A stretch of 57,672 nucleotides of DNA from Brevibacterium sp. (GTDB taxonomy: Bacteria; Actinomycetota; Actinomycetes; Actinomycetales; Brevibacteriaceae), in NCBI GenBank assembly GCA_030457025.1, contig JAKDSA010000013.1, forward strand, positions 1-57,672, in the 5' to 3' direction. The notes beneath the pieces were generated by a model that was not told the origin of the DNA, searched no databases, and saw nothing but the letters and a program-made list of their open reading frames with translations. Every line of letters begins with the position of its first letter. Positions within the stretch are counted from its first letter, which is position 1. Positions 17,983-25,780 of this stretch are shown here, in pieces. Position numbers and translations under genes: made by a program.

Positions 17983-18058
17983 TTCTACACTCCGTAGAAC
18001 CCTCTTGGTAGACTGAGTCGACGAGGACGGTTCTGATGACGGGGCCATCGTCCTCGTC
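17983..18058 (+). promoter_or_regulatory. Two inverted repeats in the universal stress gene leader
   Basis: TTCTAC with GTAGAA around ACTCC (17983-17999) starts 7 bp after the NUDIX-gene stop and may be an operator or weak terminator. A second, longer hairpin pairs GACGAGGACG (18020-18029) with CGTCCTCGTC (18049-18058), perfect over 10 bp with a 19-nt loop, ending 34 nt before the start codon; it would form in the mRNA leader. Confidence 0.5.
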
Positions 18059-18092
18059 CGGGTAGAGTCGGCCCCCTTTTGGAAGGCCTGCC

Positions 18093-19007
18093 ATGACTGC
18101 CGAGAACCACCTCGCTGACCAGACGCCGACGGACCTCGGCGTCCTCGTCGGCTATGACGGCTCCGAACTCGCCGCCCGCGCCCTCGAGCACGGGGCCGCC
18201 GAAGCCACCCGCCGCAGCGTCACCCTCACTGTCGTCTCCGCATACACCGTTCCCACCATGATCTATCCGAACATCGCGTCCATGCCGGAGGAGAACGAGG
18301 CAGACGCCGCGCACCGAGCGGTCGAGAGACTCCTCGGCGAGGCGGCAGGACTCCTCCTCCGACGAAGCCACGCGGGCACGGTCACCTACCGCGCCGAGGT
18401 CGGCGATGCCGCTGGCGTATTGGTCGCTCTGAGTTCCCATGCCCGCACAGTCGTTGTCGGGGCCAGGGGACGCGGTGGTTTCATCGGTCGACTCCTCGGC
18501 TCGGTCTCCACTGCTCTGCCCTCGCATTCCCACTGCCCGACGGTTGTGGTTCCCGGCCACCGATCGGATGCAGCCGATGCCCCCGTCGTTGTCGCCGTCG
18601 ACGGTTCCGACGCTGGGCGCCTGGCGATGTTCACGGCTGCCGAGGTGGCCAGCTCACGTGGAGCCCCGCTCGAGATCGTCTCCGTCCTGCCCTCAGGGCA
18701 CGAATGGCTCTATTGGTATCCCGAGTTGGAGCTCAGCGCCGAGGTGACCGGCAGGAGGAAGGCTGAACTCGAGGCCGCACTCGACTCCCAGGTCACGGCG
18801 GTGGCTGGGCAGTTCCCCGATCTGAAGGTCAGCGCCGCGGTGCCGGTCGGAATGCCGACCGAGGTTCTGGCGACGATGACGGAGACTGCGCAGCTGACCG
18901 TCCTCGGCACCCGGGGCCGCGGATCCTTCAGGAGCGCTCTGCTGGGGTCGATCTCACGCGGAGTCCTGCACCAGGCCGCGGGTCCGGTGATGGTCGTCCC
19001 GAACTGA
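18093..19007 (+). CDS. Universal stress protein, two tandem Usp domains
   Basis: 304 aa with Usp domains at about residues 9-150 and 165-304. Each ends in the ATP-binding pattern G-x2-G-x9-G-S: GARGRGGFIGRLLGSVS and GTRGRGSFRSALLGSIS. Such two-domain proteins are common in actinobacteria and respond to hypoxia, stress or stationary phase. A good ribosome binding site (GGAAGG) precedes the ATG. The inverted repeats in the leader may control expression. It is monocistronic, with the thiamine riboswitch following. Confidence 0.93.
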   Translation: MTAENHLADQTPTDLGVLVGYDGSELAARALEHGAAEATRRSVTLTVVSAYTVPTMIYPNIASMPEENEADAAHRAVERLLGEAAGLLLRRSHAGTVTYRAEVGDAAGVLVALSSHARTVVVGARGRGGFIGRLLGSVSTALPSHSHCPTVVVPGHRSDAADAPVVVAVDGSDAGRLAMFTAAEVASSRGAPLEIVSVLPSGHEWLYWYPELELSAEVTGRRKAELEAALDSQVTAVAGQFPDLKVSAAVPVGMPTEVLATMTETAQLTVLGTRGRGSFRSALLGSISRGVLHQAAGPVMVVPN

Positions 19008-19058
19008 GTTTCGTCGACGAAGCCTTGTCCGCGGCGGACTGTTGTACAGTGGGGTCTA

Positions 19059-19148
19059 CGACAGGGGAGCGCTGAAATGGGCGCTGAGAGTGCAGAAGAA
19101 GCTGCAGACCCTCGAACCTGATGCGGTCAGTACCGCCGAAGGAAGTCG
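19059..19148 (+). ncRNA. TPP (thiamine pyrophosphate) riboswitch
   Basis: The THI-box is clear: ACAGGGGAGCGC, the conserved CTGAGAGTGC, then GACCCTCGAACCTGATG, the P4/P5 segment CGGTCAGTACCG, and CGAAGGAAGTCG. It senses thiamine pyrophosphate. It precedes the ykoE-ykoD-ykoC importer genes, a standard target, and should shut them off when TPP is plentiful. Confidence 0.96.
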
Positions 19149-19161
19149 AGACTCTTCTACC

Positions 19162-19180
19162 CCTCCTTGATCCAAGGAGG
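19162..19180 (+). promoter_or_regulatory. Anti-Shine-Dalgarno sequestering hairpin
   Basis: CCTCCTTG (19162-19169) pairs perfectly with CAAGGAGG (19173-19180), a 3-nt loop between. The right arm is the ykoE ribosome binding site, so this stem hides it. It lies 13 nt after the riboswitch, which points to translational rather than transcriptional control. Confidence 0.8.
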
Positions 19181-19184
19181 CACA

Positions 19185-19814
19185 ATGCCAGAAACAACCG
19201 CACCGCAATCCACAGCGAAGACCGCGCGAGCCTATTCCCACGCACCGGCGACGAAGCAGTGGCGGGTCGTCGACTACGTTGTCACCGCCGTGCTCGGAAT
19301 CGGTGTCGGACTCATCTTCTGGGTCCTGGCCCTGAGCTGGAAGGTCCTTGAACTCGGGTTCCAGGCCTTCCCGCCCTCGATCGGGCTCATCGCCGGCTTG
19401 TGGGTCCTTGCCGGTCCCTTGGCCGGGGTCATCATCCGCAAACCCGGTGCCGCATTGCTGTGCGAGATGATCGCCGCGATCGTCGAGGCAGTGCTGGGCT
19501 CCCACTTCGGCGCCACCGTTCTGCTCTCCGGGCTCGTCCAGGGCCTCGGCGCCGAACTCATCTTCGCCGCCTTCGGCTATCGCAGGTTCAGCCTGTGGGT
19601 CACGAGCCTGGCCGGATTGCTGGCCGCCGCGTTCATGTCCGTGAGCGAGAACATCATGTACAACGCCGAATGGCAGTTCGGTTTCCAAGCCGCCTACACG
19701 GTGTGCGCGATCATCTCCGGCATAGTCATCTCCGGCATCGGTGCCTGGTTCGCCTACCGTGCGATCGCGAAGACCGGAGCGCTGGGCTCGTTCGCCTCCG
19801 GGCGCCTGCGCTGA
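19185..19814 (+). CDS. ykoE: ECF transporter substrate-binding (S) component, thiamine/HMP
   Basis: 209 aa integral membrane protein of the YkoE family, the S component of an energy-coupling-factor importer for thiamine or its pyrimidine precursor HMP. Five to six hydrophobic segments are visible from about residue 30 onward, with the motif FGATVLLSGLVQGLGAELIFAAFGYRR (split around residues 107-133) typical of YkoE. Start ATG at 19185 is preceded by AAGGAGG; the frame could begin at 19167 but would overlap the ribosome binding site. Controlled by the TPP riboswitch; its stop overlaps ykoD (TGATG). Confidence 0.92.
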   Translation: MPETTAPQSTAKTARAYSHAPATKQWRVVDYVVTAVLGIGVGLIFWVLALSWKVLELGFQAFPPSIGLIAGLWVLAGPLAGVIIRKPGAALLCEMIAAIVEAVLGSHFGATVLLSGLVQGLGAELIFAAFGYRRFSLWVTSLAGLLAAAFMSVSENIMYNAEWQFGFQAAYTVCAIISGIVISGIGAWFAYRAIAKTGALGSFASGRLR

Positions 19815-21349
19815 TGGCCCTGTCGATCACTGCCCACGGGTATTCGTGGCGTCATGCCGACCGTGATGAACTCGCCGTCGGCCCGCTCGACCTGAGCATC
19901 GATGCAGGTGAGAAGGTGCTGCTGCTCGGGCCATCCGGGGCAGGCAAGACCACTCTCCTGCATGCGATCGCCGGGGTGCTGCCTGCCGAATCCGGTGAGG
20001 CCACCGGCGAACTGTTCATCGGTGATCAACCGCCTGATCCTCGCCGAGGTGAAACCGGGCTGGTCCTCCAGGATCCTGATTCGCAGGTGATCTTCTCCCG
20101 GGTCGGTGACGATGTCGCCTTCGGCATGGAGAATCTGGGGCTGCCCGCTGATGTCATCGAGGGCCGGGTCTCCAGTTCCCTCACGGCCATGGGCCTCAAT
20201 CTGTCCCACGACCATCCCACCGCTGCCTTGTCTGGGGGCCAGAAGCAGCGTCTGGCGCTGGCCGGAATCCACGCCATGGCACCACAGGTGATCATCCTCG
20301 ACGAGCCGACGGCGAACATCGATCCGGACTCGGCCGTCTCCGTTCGTGATGCTGTCCTCGAAACCCAAGCGGCCACCTCGGCGACGGTGATCATCGTCGA
20401 ACACCGGGTCGATCTGTGGCTCGATCATGTGGACTCCGTGATCGTCCTCGGCCCAGATGGTCTGCTCACGCAGGGATCGCCGAGGCGGGTCTTCGGTGAT
20501 CCGGAACTCGCCGAAGCACTGGCCGAATGTGGAATCTGGGTGCCGGGAAGTGCCGGTTCCTTGACCGGAGACGATCGGAATCCGGTGGACTCGGTACCGG
20601 ATGCCTCTTCGATGTCCGCCGGTGAGGTCGTCCTCAGGACCGAGCAGCTCAGTGTCGCTCGCCCCAGGGCGAAGGTGCCGGCCGCTATCGGCCTCGATCT
20701 GTCCATCCGGGCTGGTGAAGCGGTGGGTATTGTCGGCGCGAATGGGGCCGGTAAGTCCACGCTGGCGCTGACCCTGGCCGGCCTCATTCCCGAGTTCGAT
20801 GGGCAGGTCAGTGCGCTGGGTTCTCTGGGTTCTGGAGCCAAGCGTGCCCGGCCCTTCCTCTGGCCATCGGCGTTTCTGGCACCGCGGATCGGGATGGTAT
20901 TCCAGGAGCCTGAGCATCAGTTCCTGCGCTCAAGCGTCGCCGAGGAGCTTGCGCTGGGCCCTCGTTTGGCCGGATGGTCGACGGCTCAGGTCGAGGAACG
21001 TGTCGCCGAACTTCTGGGGGTGTTAGGACTTGAGAAGCTCTCCGATGCCCATCCTCAGGGGCTCTCCGGTGGTGAGAAGCGGCGTCTGTCCGTGGCGGCC
21101 ATGATGGCTCCCCGGCCGCAGGTGCTCATCGTCGACGAGCCGACCTTCGGTCAGGACGCCTTGACTTGGGCGGGACTTGTCGAGTTGTTCCTCGACACTC
21201 TCGATCACGGATCGACGGTGGTGGCCATCAGCCACGACCATGCCTTCCTCGACGCGATCGGGGCCCACCGTTTCTTTCTCAATGGTGCTGAGAGCCCCAA
21301 GCTGCAGACGTCTGTGGCTGGCGACACCAGGGAGGGGCGAGTGAAATGA
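19814..21349 (+). CDS. ykoD: ECF transporter ATPase, two fused ABC domains
   Basis: 511 aa with both ATPase domains in one chain. Domain 1: Walker A GPSGAGKTTLL (about residues 39-49), signature LSGGQKQRLALAG, Walker B VIILDEPTANIDPD, H-loop VEHR. Domain 2: Walker A GANGAGKSTLAL (about 309-320), signature LSGGEKRRLSVA, Walker B LIVDEPTFGQD, H-loop ISHDH. It powers uptake with YkoE and YkoC. The start ATG overlaps the ykoE stop; the frame extends upstream but that part is a shadow of ykoE. Confidence 0.94.
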   Translation: MALSITAHGYSWRHADRDELAVGPLDLSIDAGEKVLLLGPSGAGKTTLLHAIAGVLPAESGEATGELFIGDQPPDPRRGETGLVLQDPDSQVIFSRVGDDVAFGMENLGLPADVIEGRVSSSLTAMGLNLSHDHPTAALSGGQKQRLALAGIHAMAPQVIILDEPTANIDPDSAVSVRDAVLETQAATSATVIIVEHRVDLWLDHVDSVIVLGPDGLLTQGSPRRVFGDPELAEALAECGIWVPGSAGSLTGDDRNPVDSVPDASSMSAGEVVLRTEQLSVARPRAKVPAAIGLDLSIRAGEAVGIVGANGAGKSTLALTLAGLIPEFDGQVSALGSLGSGAKRARPFLWPSAFLAPRIGMVFQEPEHQFLRSSVAEELALGPRLAGWSTAQVEERVAELLGVLGLEKLSDAHPQGLSGGEKRRLSVAAMMAPRPQVLIVDEPTFGQDALTWAGLVELFLDTLDHGSTVVAISHDHAFLDAIGAHRFFLNGAESPKLQTSVAGDTREGRVK

Positions 21350-22206
21350 GTGAAGCATTGTCTCCGCCCTCAGCTGTCGACAAAATCGGTGCACCCGAAG
21401 TCACTGTTCACGATCCCGGTCAGCTCATCCCGATTGTGCGCCGGACGCCGCTGGTCAGGTGCAATCCGCTGACGAAGATCGCTGTGGCACTCATCCTCAT
21501 GGTAGGCACGCTGCTCAGCATCGATGTGGTGTCGGCGGGAGTCGTCCTCGGATTCTGCCTGTTTGGACTGCCGGCGACGGGACTCGATCTGCGCGCGGGG
21601 CTCAAACGACTATGGTTCCTGCCTCTCGGCGCCCTCTTGGCCGCATGGGGCACAGCGATCTTGGCAGAGAAGACCGGAGCGGTGGTCATCGACCTCGGTC
21701 CGATCCTGATGACCACCGGCTCTCTTGGAGCTGCGGCAGCGATCTTCCTGCGCGCTCTGGCCTTGGCGATACCGCTCATCGTGCTCGCCTCGACCATCGA
21801 CCCTCGCGATCTCTCGGATGCGCTTGTTCAGCGGCTGCGGCTGCCCGAGGTGGTGGTCGTCTCGGTGCTCGCGGCCAGCAGGCTGCTCGGTCTGCTGGTC
21901 AGCGAATGGCAGACTCTGTCGATGGCCAGACGGGCCCGAGGTATCGCCGGCGGTTCGATCGTGCGGCGCACAGGCAGCCTGTTCGCCGGCATCTTCGTGC
22001 TGCTGGTGCAATCGATCCGACGCGGCACCACCTTGGCAATGGCCATGGAGGGCCGAGCGTTCGGTCGACCGGGACGCACATGGCGTCGAACGTCGACCTT
22101 CGGCTCCGGTGACTGCGTGGCGCTGGTGGTGTCACTGACCGTCTGTGTCCTTGCGATCGTGGCCGCTCACATGTTCGGAACCTGGAACCCGATCGTCGGC
22201 GGCTAG
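21346..22206 (+). CDS. ykoC: ECF transporter transmembrane (T) component, CbiQ family
   Basis: 286 aa with about five to six membrane helices. The coupling helices carry the family's Ala-Arg-Gly motifs: ASRLLGLLVSEWQ and LSMARRARGIAGGS (about residues 180-206), then MAMEGRAFGRPGRT. These link the S component to the ATPase. ATG overlaps the ykoD stop (ATGA at 21346-21349), so all three subunits are made coordinately under the riboswitch. Confidence 0.92.
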   Translation: MSEALSPPSAVDKIGAPEVTVHDPGQLIPIVRRTPLVRCNPLTKIAVALILMVGTLLSIDVVSAGVVLGFCLFGLPATGLDLRAGLKRLWFLPLGALLAAWGTAILAEKTGAVVIDLGPILMTTGSLGAAAAIFLRALALAIPLIVLASTIDPRDLSDALVQRLRLPEVVVVSVLAASRLLGLLVSEWQTLSMARRARGIAGGSIVRRTGSLFAGIFVLLVQSIRRGTTLAMAMEGRAFGRPGRTWRRTSTFGSGDCVALVVSLTVCVLAIVAAHMFGTWNPIVGG

Positions 22207-22250
22207 GCAGGCGCTTCGCAGGTGGCTGAGCGCACACCGTCAACGAAATG

Positions 22251-22796
22251 TCACAGCTGTTGGAGAAGGTTCTTCAGGTCGGTTCGCCAGTCTTCGAGCG
22301 ACTCGGCGCTGGGGAGTTTGGAGACGGTGAGAACGAGGAGTGTTCTGTTGTCGTCCTTCGGTTCGGCCGCGGCCTCGAACGTGGTTCCGCCCTCGAGGTT
22401 CGCCCGCCAGAAGGAGCGCTTCGGCGTCTTCGACGTGCGAGCCGCACCGTCGAGAGCCACTCCGGCCAACGTTCCCTCGTCGATGAGGAAAGCGAATCGG
22501 GTGATGACGTCGTCACGACCCCCGGTCACAGTGCGTGAGACGGCGACGTCGAAGGTGCCATCGGCCCGCTGGCCGGGCACTCGCCGACCGATCTCCTGCT
22601 CGTAGGCGACGACCGCGCCCTGGACCCACCAGCCGTGTTTGTCCACAACTCCGTCGAACTGCGGGTAGAGAGCGTCGGCGAGTTCCTTGTGACTCGCCGA
22701 CGCCCCTCCAGCCGCTTCGAGGCGGGCGCGGGTGTCTGCCCAAGGCTCACCGAGAGCCTTTTCGATTGCCGCCACATTCATCGCTTTGGTCGCCAT
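22251..22796 (-). CDS. Hypothetical protein, DUF4287/SRPBCC-like
   Basis: 181 aa, soluble. The N-terminal 65 residues include a helix-rich segment ending KHGWWVQGAVVAYEQEIGRRVPGQ, seen in actinobacterial proteins where a DUF4287-like segment precedes a START/SRPBCC ligand-binding domain. Residues about 85-180 could be a shortened SRPBCC fold (VAVSRTVTGG ... SFWRANLEGGTTFEAAAEPKDDN, split). No catalytic residues can be named. Convergent with ykoC, 44 bp apart. Domain call is tentative. Confidence 0.6.
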   Translation of the reverse strand: MATKAMNVAAIEKALGEPWADTRARLEAAGGASASHKELADALYPQFDGVVDKHGWWVQGAVVAYEQEIGRRVPGQRADGTFDVAVSRTVTGGRDDVITRFAFLIDEGTLAGVALDGAARTSKTPKRSFWRANLEGGTTFEAAAEPKDDNRTLLVLTVSKLPSAESLEDWRTDLKNLLQQL

Positions 22797-22870
22797 GAGA
22801 GAAGTCTAGGCAACCCCGACCCGAAGCAACAGGGTCGGCGCCCTTGCAGGCTGCCTGCGGATGGTGCAGA

Positions 22871-23191
22871 TCAGTCGACCTGAAGTTCACCCATCTCGTC
22901 CCAGCCTTCGCCGTCGATCTTGCGGGAGATGATCTTCGGCGTCGATGCCAGGTGTGGGCGCATGGCCTCGAGACCGGCTGCGAAATGATCGCTCTTGACG
23001 TGAGGCTCTGCCCCTTCGTCGGTGAATGCTTCGATGAGCACGAACTCGTTGTCCTTCTCCAGGCTCTTCGACCATTCGAACCACAAGTTGCCCGGCTCGT
23101 CTCGCACTGCCTCGGTGAAGGCGCGCACGGCTTCGGGGAACTTCTCGACGCTTTCGGGCTTCACGTCGTACTTCACAACGATGAAAATCAT
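22871..23191 (-). CDS. Antibiotic biosynthesis monooxygenase (ABM) domain protein
   Basis: 106 aa dimeric alpha/beta-barrel protein. It begins MIFIVVKYDVKPE, has the typical helix (VEKFPEAVRAFTEAVRDEPG), the strand NLWFEWSKSLEKDNEFVLIEAF, and HVKSDHFAAGLEAM, where the His is characteristic of YgiN-like proteins. ATG at 23191 has AGGAG 8 nt upstream, better than the frame start at 23254. Likely a small quinone or reactive-product handling protein; substrate unknown. Confidence 0.88.
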   Translation of the reverse strand: MIFIVVKYDVKPESVEKFPEAVRAFTEAVRDEPGNLWFEWSKSLEKDNEFVLIEAFTDEGAEPHVKSDHFAAGLEAMRPHLASTPKIISRKIDGEGWDEMGELQVD

Positions 23192-23317
23192 GCTGACCGC
23201 TCCTGTGTTTGTGCGAACTCCGTCGGACAGTGTCGTACCGACGCAACCAGCCAATCATGTTTCGGCTCCCGCTCCAAGAGCCGCCTTGGAGCGTCCTAAG
23301 ACTCGCACGGGAAGTTG

Positions 23318-24088
23318 TCAGGTGTGCAGATCGTCGGCGTTCACAGCTTCAATGATCATCAGCGGCTCATCCGCGGACCCGGTGAACGGTGTGCGATCCC
23401 AGTTCCGCCAGACGTCGCGCACTCCCATACCGGCTGCACTGAGGTCGTCACGCAGAGTGTCGAAGGTTCGAAACTGCAGTCGCTGGCTGACGCTGATCAC
23501 CTGATCGGCATCGTGGAATTCGTTGACACTGTCCATGGTGATGATGCCCTCGTCGTCCGGCGCCGAGGTGGTTGTTGTCTCTCGCAGCGACCCGGCCGCG
23601 GTCTCACGCGTCTGGACCGGCTTGTTCCAATTTCTCCACGCCTGAGCCAGAGGGTTCCGTGCCTCGAAGGCCAGGACCCCGCCTGTGCGCAGTCCTCGGC
23701 TGATGTCGCTCAAGGTGGCAGTCCAGGCATCGCCGAGGATGTGCATCGCGACATTGCCGCTCATCACGATGAGGTCGCTGGAATCGGGCTCGATCAGTTC
23801 AGACGTTCCAAGTCGCCATTCGACTGTGTCGCCTCCGGGGCGCGCTGCAGCATGTTCAAGCATTGCCTCGGCAGGGTCGATTCCGACGACGGTGCGCCCC
23901 GGCCCGGTCAATGTCGCGGTCAGGATTCCTGTGCCGCATCCCAGATCTGTGATGCGAGTCGCCGACAGTTCCAGTGCGAGTTCGCGAAAGTAGTCGTGAT
24001 CGGGTCCATCTGGATTGTCTTCGTCGTAGATGGCAGCCAGAAGCTCATCTTCGTAGGCGCGATTGCTCGCCTGAGAATCCAAGTTCAC
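23318..24088 (-). CDS. Class I SAM-dependent methyltransferase
   Basis: 256 aa. Motif I is ITDLGCGTGILTATL (about residues 46-60), followed by the acidic post-I strand VVGIDPAEAML and motif IV region DLIVMSGNVAMHIL. The C-terminal part includes FEARNPLAQAWRNWNK, often seen in small-molecule methyltransferases. GTG start at 24088 overlaps the stop of the LysR-methyltransferase gene (GTGA), so the two are coupled. Substrate unknown. Confidence 0.88.
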   Translation of the reverse strand: MNLDSQASNRAYEDELLAAIYDEDNPDGPDHDYFRELALELSATRITDLGCGTGILTATLTGPGRTVVGIDPAEAMLEHAAARPGGDTVEWRLGTSELIEPDSSDLIVMSGNVAMHILGDAWTATLSDISRGLRTGGVLAFEARNPLAQAWRNWNKPVQTRETAAGSLRETTTTSAPDDEGIITMDSVNEFHDADQVISVSQRLQFRTFDTLRDDLSAAGMGVRDVWRNWDRTPFTGSADEPLMIIEAVNADDLHT

Positions 24089-25605
24089 ACGCGCTCGGCG
24101 ATGAGGACGAGGAATTCACTGTCGGGTTCATAGGGGTGGAGTTCCCAGGTGGAGAGCTTGAGGTTGACGAGCATCCCGGTCGACTCCACATCCTCGATGA
24201 AGTCTGCGAAGTCGTAGCCGCGGCCCGCCCCGAATCCGGCGACGAAGCGTCCGCCGGACTTCAGCGTCGACTTGATGTTCGCCAGGGTCTGCCTGCGTGA
24301 GGCCGGGTCGAGGAAGGATAGGACGTTGCCGGCGCAGAACGCCACGTCGATGTCGTTGATCCCTGCACCCAGGAAATCGAATTCGGCGAGGTCGCCTGTG
24401 TGCCATTCACCGCTCGGGAAGTCCTCTTCGGCGACTGCGATGAGGAACTCGTCGAGGTCGACTCCGTAGACGCTGTGCCCTTCGCCTAAGAGCAGGCCTC
24501 CGGCTCGACCGGTTCCGCAGCCGGCGTCGAGGATGCGGCCACCACGCGGTGCCATCGCGTTGACGAACCTCGCCTCTCCCCCGATGTCATGTCCGGCGGC
24601 GGCGAGAGTGCGCCACCGCTGCGCATAGTTCGCGGAGTGGTCGGGATTGGTCTCACGGATACGGTTCCACTGATGATCGAAGCTCATGGCCCCCATCCTA
24701 GGACGAAAGACCTCGGCCACCACCTCGGCGACGGCCCGGACCGGATCTGCCGGGTCCGGGGAGGTCAGGACGATGATCTCCCGACCGCCCGCCTCGGCTC
24801 CGGATTGCCCCGAGGCCGGAGCGATGGGACGGAGATCGACATCGGGCCCGCCCAAGGACATCATGATCGGCGTGGCCAGCGTCAGTCCGAGGCCCGTGCC
24901 GGCCAGGGCGAGCGCAACCGCGGTGTCGGTGACGATGTGGGTCTCCTTCGCAGCGATTCCCATCGCCGAGGTGGCCAGTCGCATCGCTCGCCCGAAGAGC
25001 TCCTCGGCCGGAGGCAGGATCCAATCGGCCTCGGCCAACTCTTCGCCCGCGGGCGGAGTTGAGCCGGCTGGTACGACGATGCCGAAGTCCTCGCTGGCCA
25101 CGGTCGTCCAGCTCAGGCCACGCATGGGCGGAAGCGGCACGGCCGGATAGTTGATGCCGATCCCTAGGTCGATGGCCCCGTCGATGACCGCCGAGGACAT
25201 GGTCTCGACGTTGATCTCGCGAGCTCGGACCTCGATGTGCGGGTAAAGCTCGCCGAGTGCTCTGACGATCGACGGCAGTGCTCTCGTCGATGCCGATCCG
25301 AAGACTCCGAGAGTCACGATGGCTTCACTGCGGAAATCTCTGCCCAGCATCGCCATCTCGGCCTGTTTCTGGGCAGCGAGGATGCTTCGGGCGCGCGGGA
25401 GCAGCGTTCGTCCGGCCTCGGCGAGGACCATCCCCTTGCCTCGGCGGAGGAGGAGTTCGGAACCGACGGCACGGCGCAGAGCACTCATATGCTGGGAGAC
25501 CGCACCGATGCTGTAGCCCAACTGTTCTGCCGCCCTGGTCATCGACCCGAGTTCGACCACGGTGACGAAGGTGCGCAGCTGTCCCAAGGTCCATGCCATG
25601 GCCAC
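24085..25605 (-). CDS. LysR-family regulator fused to a class I methyltransferase
   Basis: 506 aa in one open frame. Residues 1-65 are a LysR winged helix (GQLRTFVTVVELGSMTRAAEQ ... YSIGAVSQHMSALR); 90-300 the inducer-binding domain. From residue 307 a complete methyltransferase starts (MSFDHQWNRIRETN), with motif I GGRILDAGCGTGRAGGLL and post-I YGVDLDEF. An internal ATG at 24687 with TAGGA 8 nt upstream could start the methyltransferase alone (200 aa), so either a fusion protein or two products is possible. Divergent from the FAD oxidase/ALDH operon, the normal place for its LysR regulator. Fusion of these domains is unusual. Confidence 0.85.
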   Translation of the reverse strand: MAMAWTLGQLRTFVTVVELGSMTRAAEQLGYSIGAVSQHMSALRRAVGSELLLRRGKGMVLAEAGRTLLPRARSILAAQKQAEMAMLGRDFRSEAIVTLGVFGSASTRALPSIVRALGELYPHIEVRAREINVETMSSAVIDGAIDLGIGINYPAVPLPPMRGLSWTTVASEDFGIVVPAGSTPPAGEELAEADWILPPAEELFGRAMRLATSAMGIAAKETHIVTDTAVALALAGTGLGLTLATPIMMSLGGPDVDLRPIAPASGQSGAEAGGREIIVLTSPDPADPVRAVAEVVAEVFRPRMGAMSFDHQWNRIRETNPDHSANYAQRWRTLAAAGHDIGGEARFVNAMAPRGGRILDAGCGTGRAGGLLLGEGHSVYGVDLDEFLIAVAEEDFPSGEWHTGDLAEFDFLGAGINDIDVAFCAGNVLSFLDPASRRQTLANIKSTLKSGGRFVAGFGAGRGYDFADFIEDVESTGMLVNLKLSTWELHPYEPDSEFLVLIAERV

Positions 25606-25780
25606 ATCTTAGCTCTTTTCACGTTTCCTAAAAACAGTTTTCATGAACTCACTCTTGTCCTTAAACGTGATCGGTTCCACAATGGTGAATGAGCCACAGT
25701 TCGTCGACGTCGAAGCCGGCGATTTCCGACACTGAGGCGGCCAAGGACGGCCGCCGCAACACACAGAAGTGAGGTGGAAG

